From: Sulfurimonadaceae bacterium | Lineage (GTDB): Bacteria; Campylobacterota; Campylobacteria; Campylobacterales; Sulfurimonadaceae | DNA length: 9,895 bases | Reading direction: 5' to 3' | Assembly (NCBI GenBank): GCA_030610325.1 | Contig: JAUWRZ010000049.1 | Location: 1 to 9,895, forward strand | Part shown: positions 1 through 7,103 of the stretch, in pieces | Position numbering within the stretch: position 1 is the first letter of the stretch | Layout of the letters: every line of letters starts with the position of its first letter | The notes under the pieces: model-generated | Seen by the model: the letters and a program-made list of their open reading frames with translations, nothing else | Databases searched by the model: none | Told to the model about the DNA's origin: nothing | Position numbers and translations under genes: made by a program

Positions 1-22
1 TCTACCGTTCCACCACAAGTGC
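1..22 (-). tRNA. 5' end of a tRNA-Leu-like gene, cut by the window edge
   Basis: Read on the minus strand, positions 22 to 1 give GCACTTG (a possible acceptor 5' strand), TG, then GTGGAACGGTAGA, which has the form of a leucine tRNA D-arm with the invariant GG. The last 16 bases are identical to the start of the tRNA-like sequence at 62-77. The anticodon and the 3' half lie outside the window, so neither identity nor intactness can be confirmed. The acceptor strand differs from that of the neighbouring copy, so this may be a separate gene. Confidence 0.4.
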
Positions 23-45
23 ATGTTTGTCGTTATTTCACATTC

Positions 46-83
46 CCCTCAAGGTAGCGTGTCTACCGTTCCACCACGTGCGC
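46..83 (-). pseudogene. truncated tRNA-Leu(GAG), 5' half only
   Basis: On the minus strand, 83-77 reads GCGCACG (acceptor), 76-75 TG, 74-59 a leucine-type D-arm (GTG paired with CAC, loop with GGTAG), 58 G, then CTACC (57-53) and the loop TTGAGGG (52-46) with anticodon GAG at 50-48. This matches the 5' half of a bacterial tRNA-Leu(GAG). The next bases should be GGTAG to close the anticodon stem but are GAATG, and no variable arm, T-arm or acceptor 3' strand follows before another tRNA-like 5' end begins at 22. The copy is therefore broken at the 3' edge of the anticodon loop. A functional tRNA is not possible from this sequence as given; an assembly or sequence error cannot be excluded. Confidence 0.55.
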
Positions 84-90
84 ATATTTT

Positions 91-115
91 AAAAAGATAC
101 AGGCTAAAAAGCCTG
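91..115 (-). terminator. Rho-independent terminator candidate
   Basis: The minus strand reads CAGGCT TTTT AGCCTG (115-100), a 6-bp GC-containing stem with a 4-nt loop, followed after TATC by five T (95-91). It sits just upstream of the tRNA-Leu remnant. It can serve as the final stop for transcripts from atpE. The plus strand has no T-run after the stem, so it works in one direction. Confidence 0.5.
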
Positions 116-123
116 CAGAGGGT

Positions 124-139
124 GGCTAAGGATCTAGCC
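124..139 (-). other. small hairpin
   Basis: GGCTA (minus 139-135) can pair with TAGCC (128-124) across a 6-nt loop. There is no T-run after it, so it is not a terminator by itself. It is one of four hairpins stacked in the 125 nt after atpE. Confidence 0.35.
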
Positions 140-140
140 G

Positions 141-175
141 GAGTTTTCGGTTTTCGAAGAAAACATCGAAAACTC
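141..175 (-). repeat. long inverted repeat / hairpin downstream of atpE
   Basis: The outer arms GAGTTTTCG (141-149 on plus) and CGAAAACTC (167-175) are perfectly complementary over 9 bp. Inside them GTTTTC (150-155) pairs with GAAAAC (159-164) around a 3-nt loop, with a 2-nt bulge (165-166) on one side. The resulting 15-bp hairpin is strong in RNA from either strand. No T-run follows on the minus strand (the next bases are CGG), so it is more likely a 3'-end stabiliser or barrier than a terminator. Confidence 0.6.
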
Positions 176-224
176 GTAATTTACTAAAAACGTGAAGAAA
201 TTCACGTTTTCTTTACGTAAATTA
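176..224 (-). terminator. atpE terminator, long hairpin with T-run
   Basis: The core stem is AAAACGTGAA (minus 210-201) paired with TTCACGTTTT (196-187) around a 4-nt loop, ending in a run of five T (190-186). This is a classic Rho-independent form. An outer dyad, GTAATTTAC (minus 224-216) with GTAAATTAC (184-176), extends it; its right arm overlaps the TAA stop of atpE at 222-224. The stem starts about 12 nt after the stop codon, the usual place for a gene-end terminator. Confidence 0.8.
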
Positions 225-536
225 CCCTAGGTAAGGATTCGCATAAAGTGCGATCAGTGCGATTACCAGAGTATAGATAACCTGTGCTTCGATCATCGCA
301 AGAGCGATGAACATAGTAGTCATAAGCTTACCGCCAAGACCTGGGTTACGTGCTGTACCAGCGATAGTCGCTGCTGCAGTGTGACCCATACCGATTGCTC
401 CACCAAGAGCAGCAAGACCGAGACCGACACCGGCAGCGATCATTGAGTATGCTTTAAGTGTCTCGTTTGCTACAGCTTCTTCTGCACCAAATGCAGCAGC
501 AGTAAGAGCAAGCATCAAGAAAAGTATTTTTGTCAT
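222..536 (-). CDS. atpE: F-type ATP synthase c subunit
   Basis: The 104-residue c subunit of the membrane FO rotor carries protons across the inner membrane and drives rotation. The first 18 residues (ending ALTAAAFGA) look like a cleavable signal or extra hydrophobic extension, which explains a length above the usual 75-85. Two transmembrane helices follow: helix 1 about 30-60, rich in Gly/Ala, and helix 2 about 71-97. They flank the polar loop ARNPG (62-66) that contacts the central stalk. The ion-carrying carboxylate is Glu83 in MIEAQ; it is followed by Ala rather than Ser/Thr, which favours a proton over a sodium site (inference). The ATG has GGAG six bases upstream. No other atp gene is adjacent; a detached atpE is usual in Campylobacterota. 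It has its own promoter candidate (651-656) and a strong terminator. Confidence 0.96.
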   Translation of the reverse strand: MTKILFLMLALTAAAFGAEEAVANETLKAYSMIAAGVGLGLAALGGAIGMGHTAAATIAGTARNPGLGGKLMTTMFIALAMIEAQVIYTLVIALIALYANPYLG

Positions 537-550
537 GTAAATCTCCGTCT

Positions 551-622
551 TTAAATCAAAGTCTGTTCGGATAGCGTAACCATATCTGAAAGATATAGCA
601 ATAAAGACATAAATGCCCTCAT
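551..622 (-). CDS. possible 23-residue upstream ORF in the atpE leader
   Basis: An ATG at 622-620 opens a 23-codon frame starting MRAFMSLLLYLSD and ending with TAA at 553-551, 14 nt before the atpE ATG. It lies entirely inside the predicted atpE leader, and the GGAG that serves atpE falls just after its stop. The ribosome site before it is poor (AGGG only 2 nt from the ATG). It may be a chance frame in a 108-nt leader. I do not recognise the peptide. It is kept as a low-confidence entry because its placement would allow coupling to atpE. Confidence 0.15.
   Translation of the reverse strand: MRAFMSLLLYLSDMVTLSEQTLI
582..596 (-). other. hairpin in the atpE leader
   Basis: ATATCT and AGATAT are perfectly complementary around a 3-nt loop (TTC on the minus strand). 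The stem is AT-rich and weak, and lies about 45 nt upstream of the atpE start. It could be a minor leader structure or chance. Confidence 0.25.
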
Positions 623-650
623 TTCCCTACTTAATCACTTTGTGTTCGGC

Positions 651-656
651 ATTATA
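651..656 (-). promoter_or_regulatory. -10 box of an atpE promoter
   Basis: The minus strand reads TGATTATAATGCC, a perfect TATAAT. I see no -35 hexamer; an AT-rich upstream stretch with T-runs, as found here, is normal for the housekeeping sigma factor of Campylobacterota. Transcription would begin near 644, giving a leader of about 108 nt. It separates atpE from pnp, which lacks a clear terminator, so read-through from pnp may add to atpE expression. Confidence 0.6.
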
Positions 657-688
657 ATCAGCCAGTTATAAAAGTTTTATTAAAAAGA

Positions 689-2860
689 CTAGTTTGCCCG
701 ACCAAGACTGATCTTATTGCCTTTAAACTCCAGGATCTCCACCTCGATAGCATCACCTTCACTCAAGACATCGCGTACATTGCTGACACGCACATCTGAT
801 ATCTTGGAGATATGCAGTAGACCATCAACACTACCAGGTAGCTCTATAAAGGCACCGAAGTCGACGATCTTCTTCACTTTTCCATCGACGATATCACCGA
901 CTGTATAGACGATCTTCTCCTTGACATTACTGGCGATATCCTCGATATGCGCACGAGCACCTTCTACACCACGTTTGTTCTTTCCTGAGAGCTTGACATG
1001 GCCCTCTTTCTTATCAATATCGATAGCTACTTCGAACTTCTCGATGATCTCTCTGATCGTCTTACCGGCCTGACCGATGATGTCGCCTACACTGCCCGGA
1101 TCGATATGAAAGAAATCACTGCTTGGCAGGGTCTCCTCATTAAGCTCGATCACAGCCTCAGCCTCTTCCATGATATCGATGATATGAGTACGTCCCTGCT
1201 TGGCCTGATAGAACGCCTTCTTTAAGACATCAAGGCTTACTCCGCCAAGTTTGATATCCATCTGCAATGCAGTGATACCATCTCTACTACCGGTGACTTT
1301 GAAGTCCATATCACCATCATGGTCTTCAAGCCCCATGATATCACTCAAGATAGCGTACTCATCTCCCTCATGGACCATACCCATAGCGATACCGGCGATA
1401 GTATCTGTCATATCGATGTCCCCGGCACGAAGCGCCATATAACCGCCACAGACCGTTGCCATAGACGATGAACCGTTAGACTCCAAGATCTCAGATACCA
1501 AACGGACCGTATGTCCACTGGAGGTAAGGGCCGGCTCAAGTGCACGTTTTGCCAGATTACCATGGCCTAGTTCCCTACGTCTAGGTGGTCCGACCGGGAT
1601 AGCTTCACCCACTGAGAAGCCCGGAAAGTTGTAGTGGACCATAAAAGTCTCGTTCTGCGTCCCTGTATCGGTCAGGTTCTCAAACATCTGTCCATCTTTC
1701 TGTCCACCAAGCGTCAGGACCACCAAGGCCTGTGTCTGACCTCTGGTAAAGAGGCATGAGGCGTGTGCAGAAGGCAGTACATTCGTCTCGATGCTGATAG
1801 GACGTACTTCATCCAGAGCCCGTCCATCTGCACGGACCTTCTCTTCAATGATCTGCTTACGTACAAGGTCTCGTTTTACGGACTCTATGGCACGCTTGAG
1901 CTCTTTCTCATCCCAGTCACTTTTATCTACTATAAGTGCCTTCCGGATATTTCGCAAGGCTGTACTACGCTCACTCTTAGCCATCTGGTTCACAGCTGAC
2001 TTGATCTCACTCATATGGTTCGCTTCCAGATAGCTTACCATCTCTGTATCCACATGATTGATGACTGTCTCTAAAGGCATAGCATCTTTGGAGTGATCGG
2101 TAAAGACAGACTCATAGGTCTCATTAGCACTTTTAAGGACTGCCTGTGCATCAGAAAGTATAGTGATAAGTTCATCCTCACCCATCGCATTGGAGCTATA
2201 GGTCATCAACGTCTCAGCAGTCAGAGTAGGATCGATCATCGGGTCAACCATCGCAGAACTGATGATCTCGCTCTCAACAGATCCCTCCGTACGCATCTCT
2301 ATCATCAGCAGATCGGACTTGCTTCCTGCCAGGTAAAGGTCCAACGTGCTCTCTTGAAGTTCTGACATCGTCGGGTTGAAGACGATCTTATCCTCTACCT
2401 TTCCTACACGTAGCCCCGAGACTGATGTGGATATCTCGATATCAGAGACAAAGAGTGCCGCCGAAGCTGCGTTTAGAGCCAGGACCTGAAGGTCTGATTC
2501 GCTATCGACACTCAAGACCATGATAGTGATCTGTATCGGGTTCGCAAATCCTTTTGGAAAGATCGGACGCAAAGAGCGATCGACGACACGTGATGTCAGT
2601 GTCTCAAAATCACTCGGTTTGGTCTCACGTTTAAAGAAACCACCGGGAAACTTTCCTGCGGCGTAAGTCTTCTCTATGTACTGCACAGTAAGCGGTAGAA
2701 ACTCCTCTGTCACGAACTCAGTCTCATCGATGACTACTGTCGCGAGGATGACTGTATCACCGCTTTGAAGCCAAGCTGCACCATTGGCCTGACGGGCCAC
2801 TTTACTAAAGCCATACGCCTCTGTCTTGTTCTCTAACTCTATCAATATCTCTGTTTGCAC
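689..2860 (-). CDS. pnp: polyribonucleotide nucleotidyltransferase (PNPase)
   Basis: PNPase degrades RNA from the 3' end with phosphate, releasing nucleoside diphosphates, and can also add tails; it acts as a cytoplasmic trimer. The 723 residues show the full family order: first RNase PH-like domain (about 1-145), helical linker (about 220-340), second RNase PH-like domain (about 345-565) with ESNGSSSMAT (460-469) and LSDIMGLEDHDGDMDF (505-520). Asp513 and Asp519 match the catalytic pair of the E. coli enzyme. A KH domain (about 583-645, GXXG loop GQAG at 596-599) and an S1 domain (about 653-721, VDFGAF) follow. It ends directly after the S1 core, with no acidic or basic tail. The start is GTG with GGAG 8 nt upstream; that site lies inside the last codons of the phosphoribosyltransferase gene, whose stop is 3 nt away. 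Translation is therefore probably coupled. Confidence 0.97.
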   Translation of the reverse strand: MQTEILIELENKTEAYGFSKVARQANGAAWLQSGDTVILATVVIDETEFVTEEFLPLTVQYIEKTYAAGKFPGGFFKRETKPSDFETLTSRVVDRSLRPIFPKGFANPIQITIMVLSVDSESDLQVLALNAASAALFVSDIEISTSVSGLRVGKVEDKIVFNPTMSELQESTLDLYLAGSKSDLLMIEMRTEGSVESEIISSAMVDPMIDPTLTAETLMTYSSNAMGEDELITILSDAQAVLKSANETYESVFTDHSKDAMPLETVINHVDTEMVSYLEANHMSEIKSAVNQMAKSERSTALRNIRKALIVDKSDWDEKELKRAIESVKRDLVRKQIIEEKVRADGRALDEVRPISIETNVLPSAHASCLFTRGQTQALVVLTLGGQKDGQMFENLTDTGTQNETFMVHYNFPGFSVGEAIPVGPPRRRELGHGNLAKRALEPALTSSGHTVRLVSEILESNGSSSMATVCGGYMALRAGDIDMTDTIAGIAMGMVHEGDEYAILSDIMGLEDHDGDMDFKVTGSRDGITALQMDIKLGGVSLDVLKKAFYQAKQGRTHIIDIMEEAEAVIELNEETLPSSDFFHIDPGSVGDIIGQAGKTIREIIEKFEVAIDIDKKEGHVKLSGKNKRGVEGARAHIEDIASNVKEKIVYTVGDIVDGKVKKIVDFGAFIELPGSVDGLLHISKISDVRVSNVRDVLSEGDAIEVEILEFKGNKISLGRAN

Positions 2861-2863
2861 GCT

Positions 2864-3514
2864 TTACTCTCCTAAAATAGTTTCTATTGTCTTCTCATCG
2901 ACTTCGGATAGATCATCATAATAACTTGCCGTCTCCACAAAATCACCTATATCATATAGATAGAACACACCGTCCACAAGCGGTTCCAGGCTCTCAAGGA
3001 CATCTTTTGGCAAGATCGGGACTGCCACATAGACAGCTTTGGGCTGCATCGTCATCACTGTCTTGATAGCTGTCATGAGCTTTAGGCCAGTCTCTGCGCC
3101 CTCATCCACGATCAGTACTGTTGTTCCCGATATATCGTTAAAACGACGCCCTTTTCGATAGTAATATATCTGACTGAGTATCTTCTCTTCATGTTTGCGT
3201 TTTGCTTCGCCATAGATATAGTCTGCCTGGATCTCAAAAGCCTTGACCAGGTTGTCATGCATGACGATCTCTTCAAACTCACTCACCCTCGCTATCTCAC
3301 ACTCACTGTTCTGCGGTGCCATGATAGGCTCGTTCAACAGAAAGTCAATAGGAGCTTTTAGTCGTCTATTGATATGTGATGCCAACTCCAGACCACCCTT
3401 GGAGACAGCCACAAGGCTCCACTTTTCCGTACGTATCTTATCTAGAGGAAGGAACTCACTCATCTTTACCGCAGCATCACGACGATCACTGAAATAGACG
3501 TTTTTATACTTCAT
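2864..3514 (-). CDS. phosphoribosyltransferase-fold protein
   Basis: This 216-residue protein has the marks of a type I phosphoribosyltransferase. SKGG (38-41) sits where the pyrophosphate loop is expected. VLIVDEGAETGL (133-144) is the PRPP-binding loop with its acidic pair and TG. DFVETASYYDDL (191-202) resembles the C-terminal D-F-x-x-x-x-x-Y-Y-x-D pattern of a poorly characterised PRTase family. The second acidic residue of the loop is Glu instead of the more usual Asp. The natural base or other acceptor cannot be told from sequence. The ATG at 3514 is preferred: it stands 10 nt after the MCE stop with AAGAG/GGTG between. An upstream ATG at 3556 would overlap the MCE coding end by 32 nt and add 14 residues outside the fold. 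It sits 3 nt from pnp, so a link to nucleotide salvage or RNA turnover is possible but unproven. Confidence 0.85.
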   Translation of the reverse strand: MKYKNVYFSDRRDAAVKMSEFLPLDKIRTEKWSLVAVSKGGLELASHINRRLKAPIDFLLNEPIMAPQNSECEIARVSEFEEIVMHDNLVKAFEIQADYIYGEAKRKHEEKILSQIYYYRKGRRFNDISGTTVLIVDEGAETGLKLMTAIKTVMTMQPKAVYVAVPILPKDVLESLEPLVDGVFYLYDIGDFVETASYYDDLSEVDEKTIETILGE

Positions 3515-3524
3515 CTCACCACTC

Positions 3525-4937
3525 TTACAGTGCCGCGGCTGAAGTGCCGAGGACATACTTCAAGTTATTATCGATAAATCGGAAACCTATACCAAAGTAG
3601 ATATTGTCCGCTTTCGAGTTGAGGAAGTTGTCCCAACCGCCATAAAGTTCAAAGTGCTTCAACATACGATAACGCACTCCCAGACGCATATGGACCTCAT
3701 CTCCACGAACATCATTATGAGCACCAAAATCAAATAGATCATAAGAGACCAGCAGGCGATCATGATCGGCAAAGTAATCCATACCTACACCACCGGTGGA
3801 TTCGATGATACCACCACGCATCAGGAGGTTGTCAAAACGTTTACCGTACTGGGCTGATACCAGAAGATTACTCTCATCGTGTCTTCCCGGACCTGTCGCG
3901 TCACCGTTCTCATCAAACTGACTGTAATCATCCATAGAGACCAGGTCCAGCATGTAGTAAGTCTCCGGATTTGGTAGATAGACTATCCCGAGATCGATCC
4001 GCATGTACTCATCACTGCTCATATAGTCACCACGGAAACTGACCTGTAGTTCACTGACAGTGAAGTTTGAGAGCATGGAGTCGACTTTGTCAAAAGCCGC
4101 TTCACCTTTACCGAAGAAACCGCCTGCAGAAGTAAGTGCTTCACTTAGAGAACTACGGTTTTCCGTGATCATCGCAGTCAAGTTGTCTTCGATAAGTATG
4201 AACTTCTCTACAGCTTCAGGAAGCGTCTGCTGCATATCTGCACTTATGCCATCAAGCCTTTTGGTCAGTGAATCGATACGTGCCATTATCTGTGGGAGAT
4301 CGGAGTTGATGACATCAGCAGTCTTGGTAAAACTTGCACCCATCCTGTCAAAGTTGTCGATCGCACTTTTTAGCGCCATCCTGTTTTCGACTATCATGCT
4401 GTCGAGGCTTACACCGACATTCTTAAAAGCGGATATCATCTCCTGAATATCTGCTTTTTGCTGTTCACCGAGTACCTCACGAAGATCGTGCATCAAGAGC
4501 TCAAGTTGACGGGCAGCCGCGTTGACAGAATCACTGGTCTTGTCAAACGAAGCATACTGCTTGAAGTGTTCTATCGTCCCACCTTCGGGTAGGTCTTTCT
4601 CGGCCTCTCCCGCCACTAGGTCGATCATCTTCGCTCCGAGGACACTCTCTTGTATCACAAGCAGTGTCGAGTCCTCAGGTATTTCGACCAGCATCTTGAT
4701 ACTGAGCATCAATTTTACCCGTCGTCCCTCTATAGAGATCTCTGCGACTTCACCGATGGTCACACCATTCATCGAGACTTTGCTCTGCTTCTCCAGACCG
4801 TTGGCATCATCGATATAGGCATAGATCGGATAAGACTCCTGATCCCACTTTCCGAGTTTTGTCACCTGCGTCGAAAGCAGGAACAGAGCCGTCAGACCCA
4901 TGACGACAAACAGACCGATCTTAGCTTCTAATCTCAT
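3525..4937 (-). CDS. MCE/MlaD-domain lipid-transport protein with C-terminal beta-barrel-like region
   Basis: The 470-residue protein starts with one transmembrane anchor (about 6-23). An MCE domain follows (about 35-112), recognisable by KVSMNGVTIGEV (53-64); MCE domains form hexameric rings that pass phospholipids across the periplasm. Residues about 130-290 are helical and coiled-coil-like, with regularly spaced hydrophobic residues. Residues about 295-464 are different: eight to ten amphipathic strands with alternating hydrophobic residues and aromatic belts, such as YMRIDLGIVYLP (311-322), HMRLGVRYRML (416-426) and IYFGIGFRF (446-454). This resembles an outer-membrane barrel, an unusual C-terminus for an MCE protein. 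No ABC permease or ATPase gene (mlaE/mlaF) is adjacent. The ATG has AAGGG 5-6 nt upstream and lies 15 nt after lptD, which supports an envelope-lipid role. MCE assignment is firm; the barrel reading is inference. Confidence 0.88.
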   Translation of the reverse strand: MRLEAKIGLFVVMGLTALFLLSTQVTKLGKWDQESYPIYAYIDDANGLEKQSKVSMNGVTIGEVAEISIEGRRVKLMLSIKMLVEIPEDSTLLVIQESVLGAKMIDLVAGEAEKDLPEGGTIEHFKQYASFDKTSDSVNAAARQLELLMHDLREVLGEQQKADIQEMISAFKNVGVSLDSMIVENRMALKSAIDNFDRMGASFTKTADVINSDLPQIMARIDSLTKRLDGISADMQQTLPEAVEKFILIEDNLTAMITENRSSLSEALTSAGGFFGKGEAAFDKVDSMLSNFTVSELQVSFRGDYMSSDEYMRIDLGIVYLPNPETYYMLDLVSMDDYSQFDENGDATGPGRHDESNLLVSAQYGKRFDNLLMRGGIIESTGGVGMDYFADHDRLLVSYDLFDFGAHNDVRGDEVHMRLGVRYRMLKHFELYGGWDNFLNSKADNIYFGIGFRFIDNNLKYVLGTSAAAL

Positions 4938-4952
4938 GTGGCCCTTTTTAGA

Positions 4953-7103
4953 CTATTCATTGTCATATTCATATCCGAACTCAGTACCGCCCATAGGTTT
5001 GAGCATCACAGTAAAATAGACATACTTATCATAGATACTATCGGCATTTCCACCGCTTCTCAAGATAGGGCGGTTGTTCTCGACATATCTCAGACCAAAA
5101 TCCCAGCAGCGTTTTTGATACATAAAGCCTATTTCTGCCCGTTTCTTCTCATTTAGCTCAAGGTCATAAGCATAACTGGCAAAATAACGATAGTGGCTAT
5201 TATAGCGATATGAGGCTCCACTTGTCAGATAACTGCTGTCCAAGGTCGTGTTTCGACGGACTTTATCCTCAAAGATATGGTTGGCATGCACACTTATACT
5301 GCCGTCATTATATCGCAGTGTGCTTATCTGCTTTGTCACGCTGTTGAGATCATGATCATAGAAAGTATCACTGTAGAGAGAGACAGCATCACTCACACGC
5401 CACTCCAGTTCGTTCTCCAGCTCTGAGAACTTCCCATCATCATGATCGATGGACTGAGCCAGACGATGATAGAGCAGCTGTTTTCCAGACATATCGAACA
5501 GGTACTGTACAAGTTGCAGGCGTGTCTCATCTCTCACCTCGGTAAGCGAATAGAAAGTACACTGCTCATCTGATGGGTCAAGGTCACAAAGTGTCTTGAT
5601 ATCATCATAATAACCATCACGGTGCTCCATGCCATCATCAGTATAGCTCACACCAAATGCTATGGAGTGCGCATGCTCCTCATAACCCTTCATCAGCTGT
5701 GTCATCGCTTCGACAGTGTGCGAGACCCGGGCATATTCACCTGATTCATAGCTCACTCCAGCTACCGGTTCCTCCGCACTGCTACCAAAAGCAATATGAC
5801 GTCCATGCAGGTCAGCACGATAACTTAGCGTAAGACAGTCGTCCAAAGCAGCTGTCTGTACAGTGATAGGGACATCTACATAGGTCTTCATCGCCGTCTT
5901 GCCCTCAGGACGATAGAGGTTGTTATAGCTGACATTGACATTACCCATCAGATGCTCATCGAAAAAAGTCTCTATATAGTGATGATATTGGAGTGTCGGA
6001 AGGTTCTGTAGGGTCTCACCATTGTTGTCCGTAGTAAGGTCAAGGAAATATTTGAAGTAAACACCTGCATAGTTCTTCTCCTCATTATAGAAACTATTGA
6101 TCCGGGAGAAGACCTGCGATGTCGTCGCATAGTTATCTTTGTTAGTACCGTTAGAGAGGTTGATATACTCGACATCGTTCATCCAGTTGACATCGACATA
6201 AAGGCCGGACTGTCCTTTCAGCTCCAGACCGAACCAACGGTTTAGAAAATCATAGTTCTCATAATAGACGTTAAAACCATGATGCTCTTCATTTGCCAGG
6301 TCGTTCTCCAGGACGTAATCTGTCTTCTCCTCGAAATAGCCCATAGTGATCTCGCCTTTTGAGACTGGTGAATCAGCAAAGCGAAAGATACTGTAGAGAC
6401 CTTTGCCTCTACTTGTCCTTATCTGCGGACGTAGTTCCAGGTCCCATCTATCTGATTCAGCGATATAGAGAGGCTGCTCATAATAGAAGCCCTCTGAACC
6501 GGAATAACCCATAGAAGGTATCAAGAGACCGGTGCGTCGTTTTGTGTCCAGTGAATAACCAAAATAGGGGAAATAGAAGACAGGGATGTCATATAGATGC
6601 AGTCTGGCATTATAGATGTTTAACCATTTTGTCTCTTTATCATAATCGAGACTGCTGAAGTAGAGTTCCCAGAGCGGGTCATCAGGATCACAGCCTGAGA
6701 GCATACCGCCATCGAGGTCCAACAGGTCACCTTTTGACTGGACTTCGCTGCAACTCATCCAGACTTTACTCTTTTTATCTGTCATGTAGAACGGCGAGAT
6801 CGTTTGCGCTTTCGTAGAGAGATCATATTTGGCATAGTCACCGATAGCGTAGTAGTCCGCACCCTGCATCACCGTGATATTACCGATGAGCTCCAGCTCC
6901 TCTTTCTCACGGTCATAGATGGCCTCGTTAGCACTTAGATACTGATCATCATGTAAGACGATGACATCGTCATAAGCGTGAAGTGCAGTCTCATTGGAGT
7001 CTATGCTGGTAGCAAAGATCTCGACTCTATCACCCTTTGGTGCCTCAGCAGCCAGAAGAGCTGTTGATAATACCAAAAGCAGATAGAACCACTGTTTATG
7101 CAT
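4953..7103 (-). CDS. lptD: LPS-assembly protein LptD
   Basis: LptD is the outer-membrane barrel that inserts lipopolysaccharide (or lipooligosaccharide) into the outer leaflet. The 716-residue protein has a signal peptide (1-19, cleavage near LLAA/EAP), an OstA/LptA-like jellyroll (about 27-115), then a long barrel rich in Tyr/Phe strands to the C-terminus. PVFYFPYFGYSLDTKRRTGLL (starting at 174) is the family's most conserved segment. Cysteines lie at 118, 138, 423, 506, 515 and 666. Cys666 in KRCWDFGLRY sits where the E. coli protein has its adjacent C-terminal pair, so a long-range disulfide to Cys118 or Cys138 is plausible. The gene is shorter than E. coli lptD (784 residues), and no lptE is nearby; LptE is hard to find in Campylobacterota. 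Its ATG overlaps the stop of the RDD gene by 8 nt, implying coupled translation. Confidence 0.95.
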   Translation of the reverse strand: MHKQWFYLLLVLSTALLAAEAPKGDRVEIFATSIDSNETALHAYDDVIVLHDDQYLSANEAIYDREKEELELIGNITVMQGADYYAIGDYAKYDLSTKAQTISPFYMTDKKSKVWMSCSEVQSKGDLLDLDGGMLSGCDPDDPLWELYFSSLDYDKETKWLNIYNARLHLYDIPVFYFPYFGYSLDTKRRTGLLIPSMGYSGSEGFYYEQPLYIAESDRWDLELRPQIRTSRGKGLYSIFRFADSPVSKGEITMGYFEEKTDYVLENDLANEEHHGFNVYYENYDFLNRWFGLELKGQSGLYVDVNWMNDVEYINLSNGTNKDNYATTSQVFSRINSFYNEEKNYAGVYFKYFLDLTTDNNGETLQNLPTLQYHHYIETFFDEHLMGNVNVSYNNLYRPEGKTAMKTYVDVPITVQTAALDDCLTLSYRADLHGRHIAFGSSAEEPVAGVSYESGEYARVSHTVEAMTQLMKGYEEHAHSIAFGVSYTDDGMEHRDGYYDDIKTLCDLDPSDEQCTFYSLTEVRDETRLQLVQYLFDMSGKQLLYHRLAQSIDHDDGKFSELENELEWRVSDAVSLYSDTFYDHDLNSVTKQISTLRYNDGSISVHANHIFEDKVRRNTTLDSSYLTSGASYRYNSHYRYFASYAYDLELNEKKRAEIGFMYQKRCWDFGLRYVENNRPILRSGGNADSIYDKYVYFTVMLKPMGGTEFGYEYDNE

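Noticed and set aside
46..83. tRNA-Leu interrupted by a group I intron in the anticodon loop
   Set aside because: Only 45 bases remain to the window edge, another tRNA 5' end begins 23 bases after the break, and no intron core is visible. A truncated copy is simpler.
664..688. Rho-independent terminator after pnp (ATAAAA/TTTTAT with T-runs)
   Set aside because: The stem is made only of A-T pairs with a 1-nt gap between arms, too weak and too tight to act as a terminator.
3515..3556. Longer start for the phosphoribosyltransferase at 3556
   Set aside because: It would overlap the end of the MCE gene and adds residues foreign to the fold; the ATG at 3514 follows the MCE stop with a ribosome site between.
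4060..4446. 128-codon open frame on the plus strand inside the MCE gene
   Set aside because: It lies antisense to a well-supported coding region, has no ribosome site or recognisable domain, and has a Ser/Leu-rich composition typical of a reverse-strand shadow.
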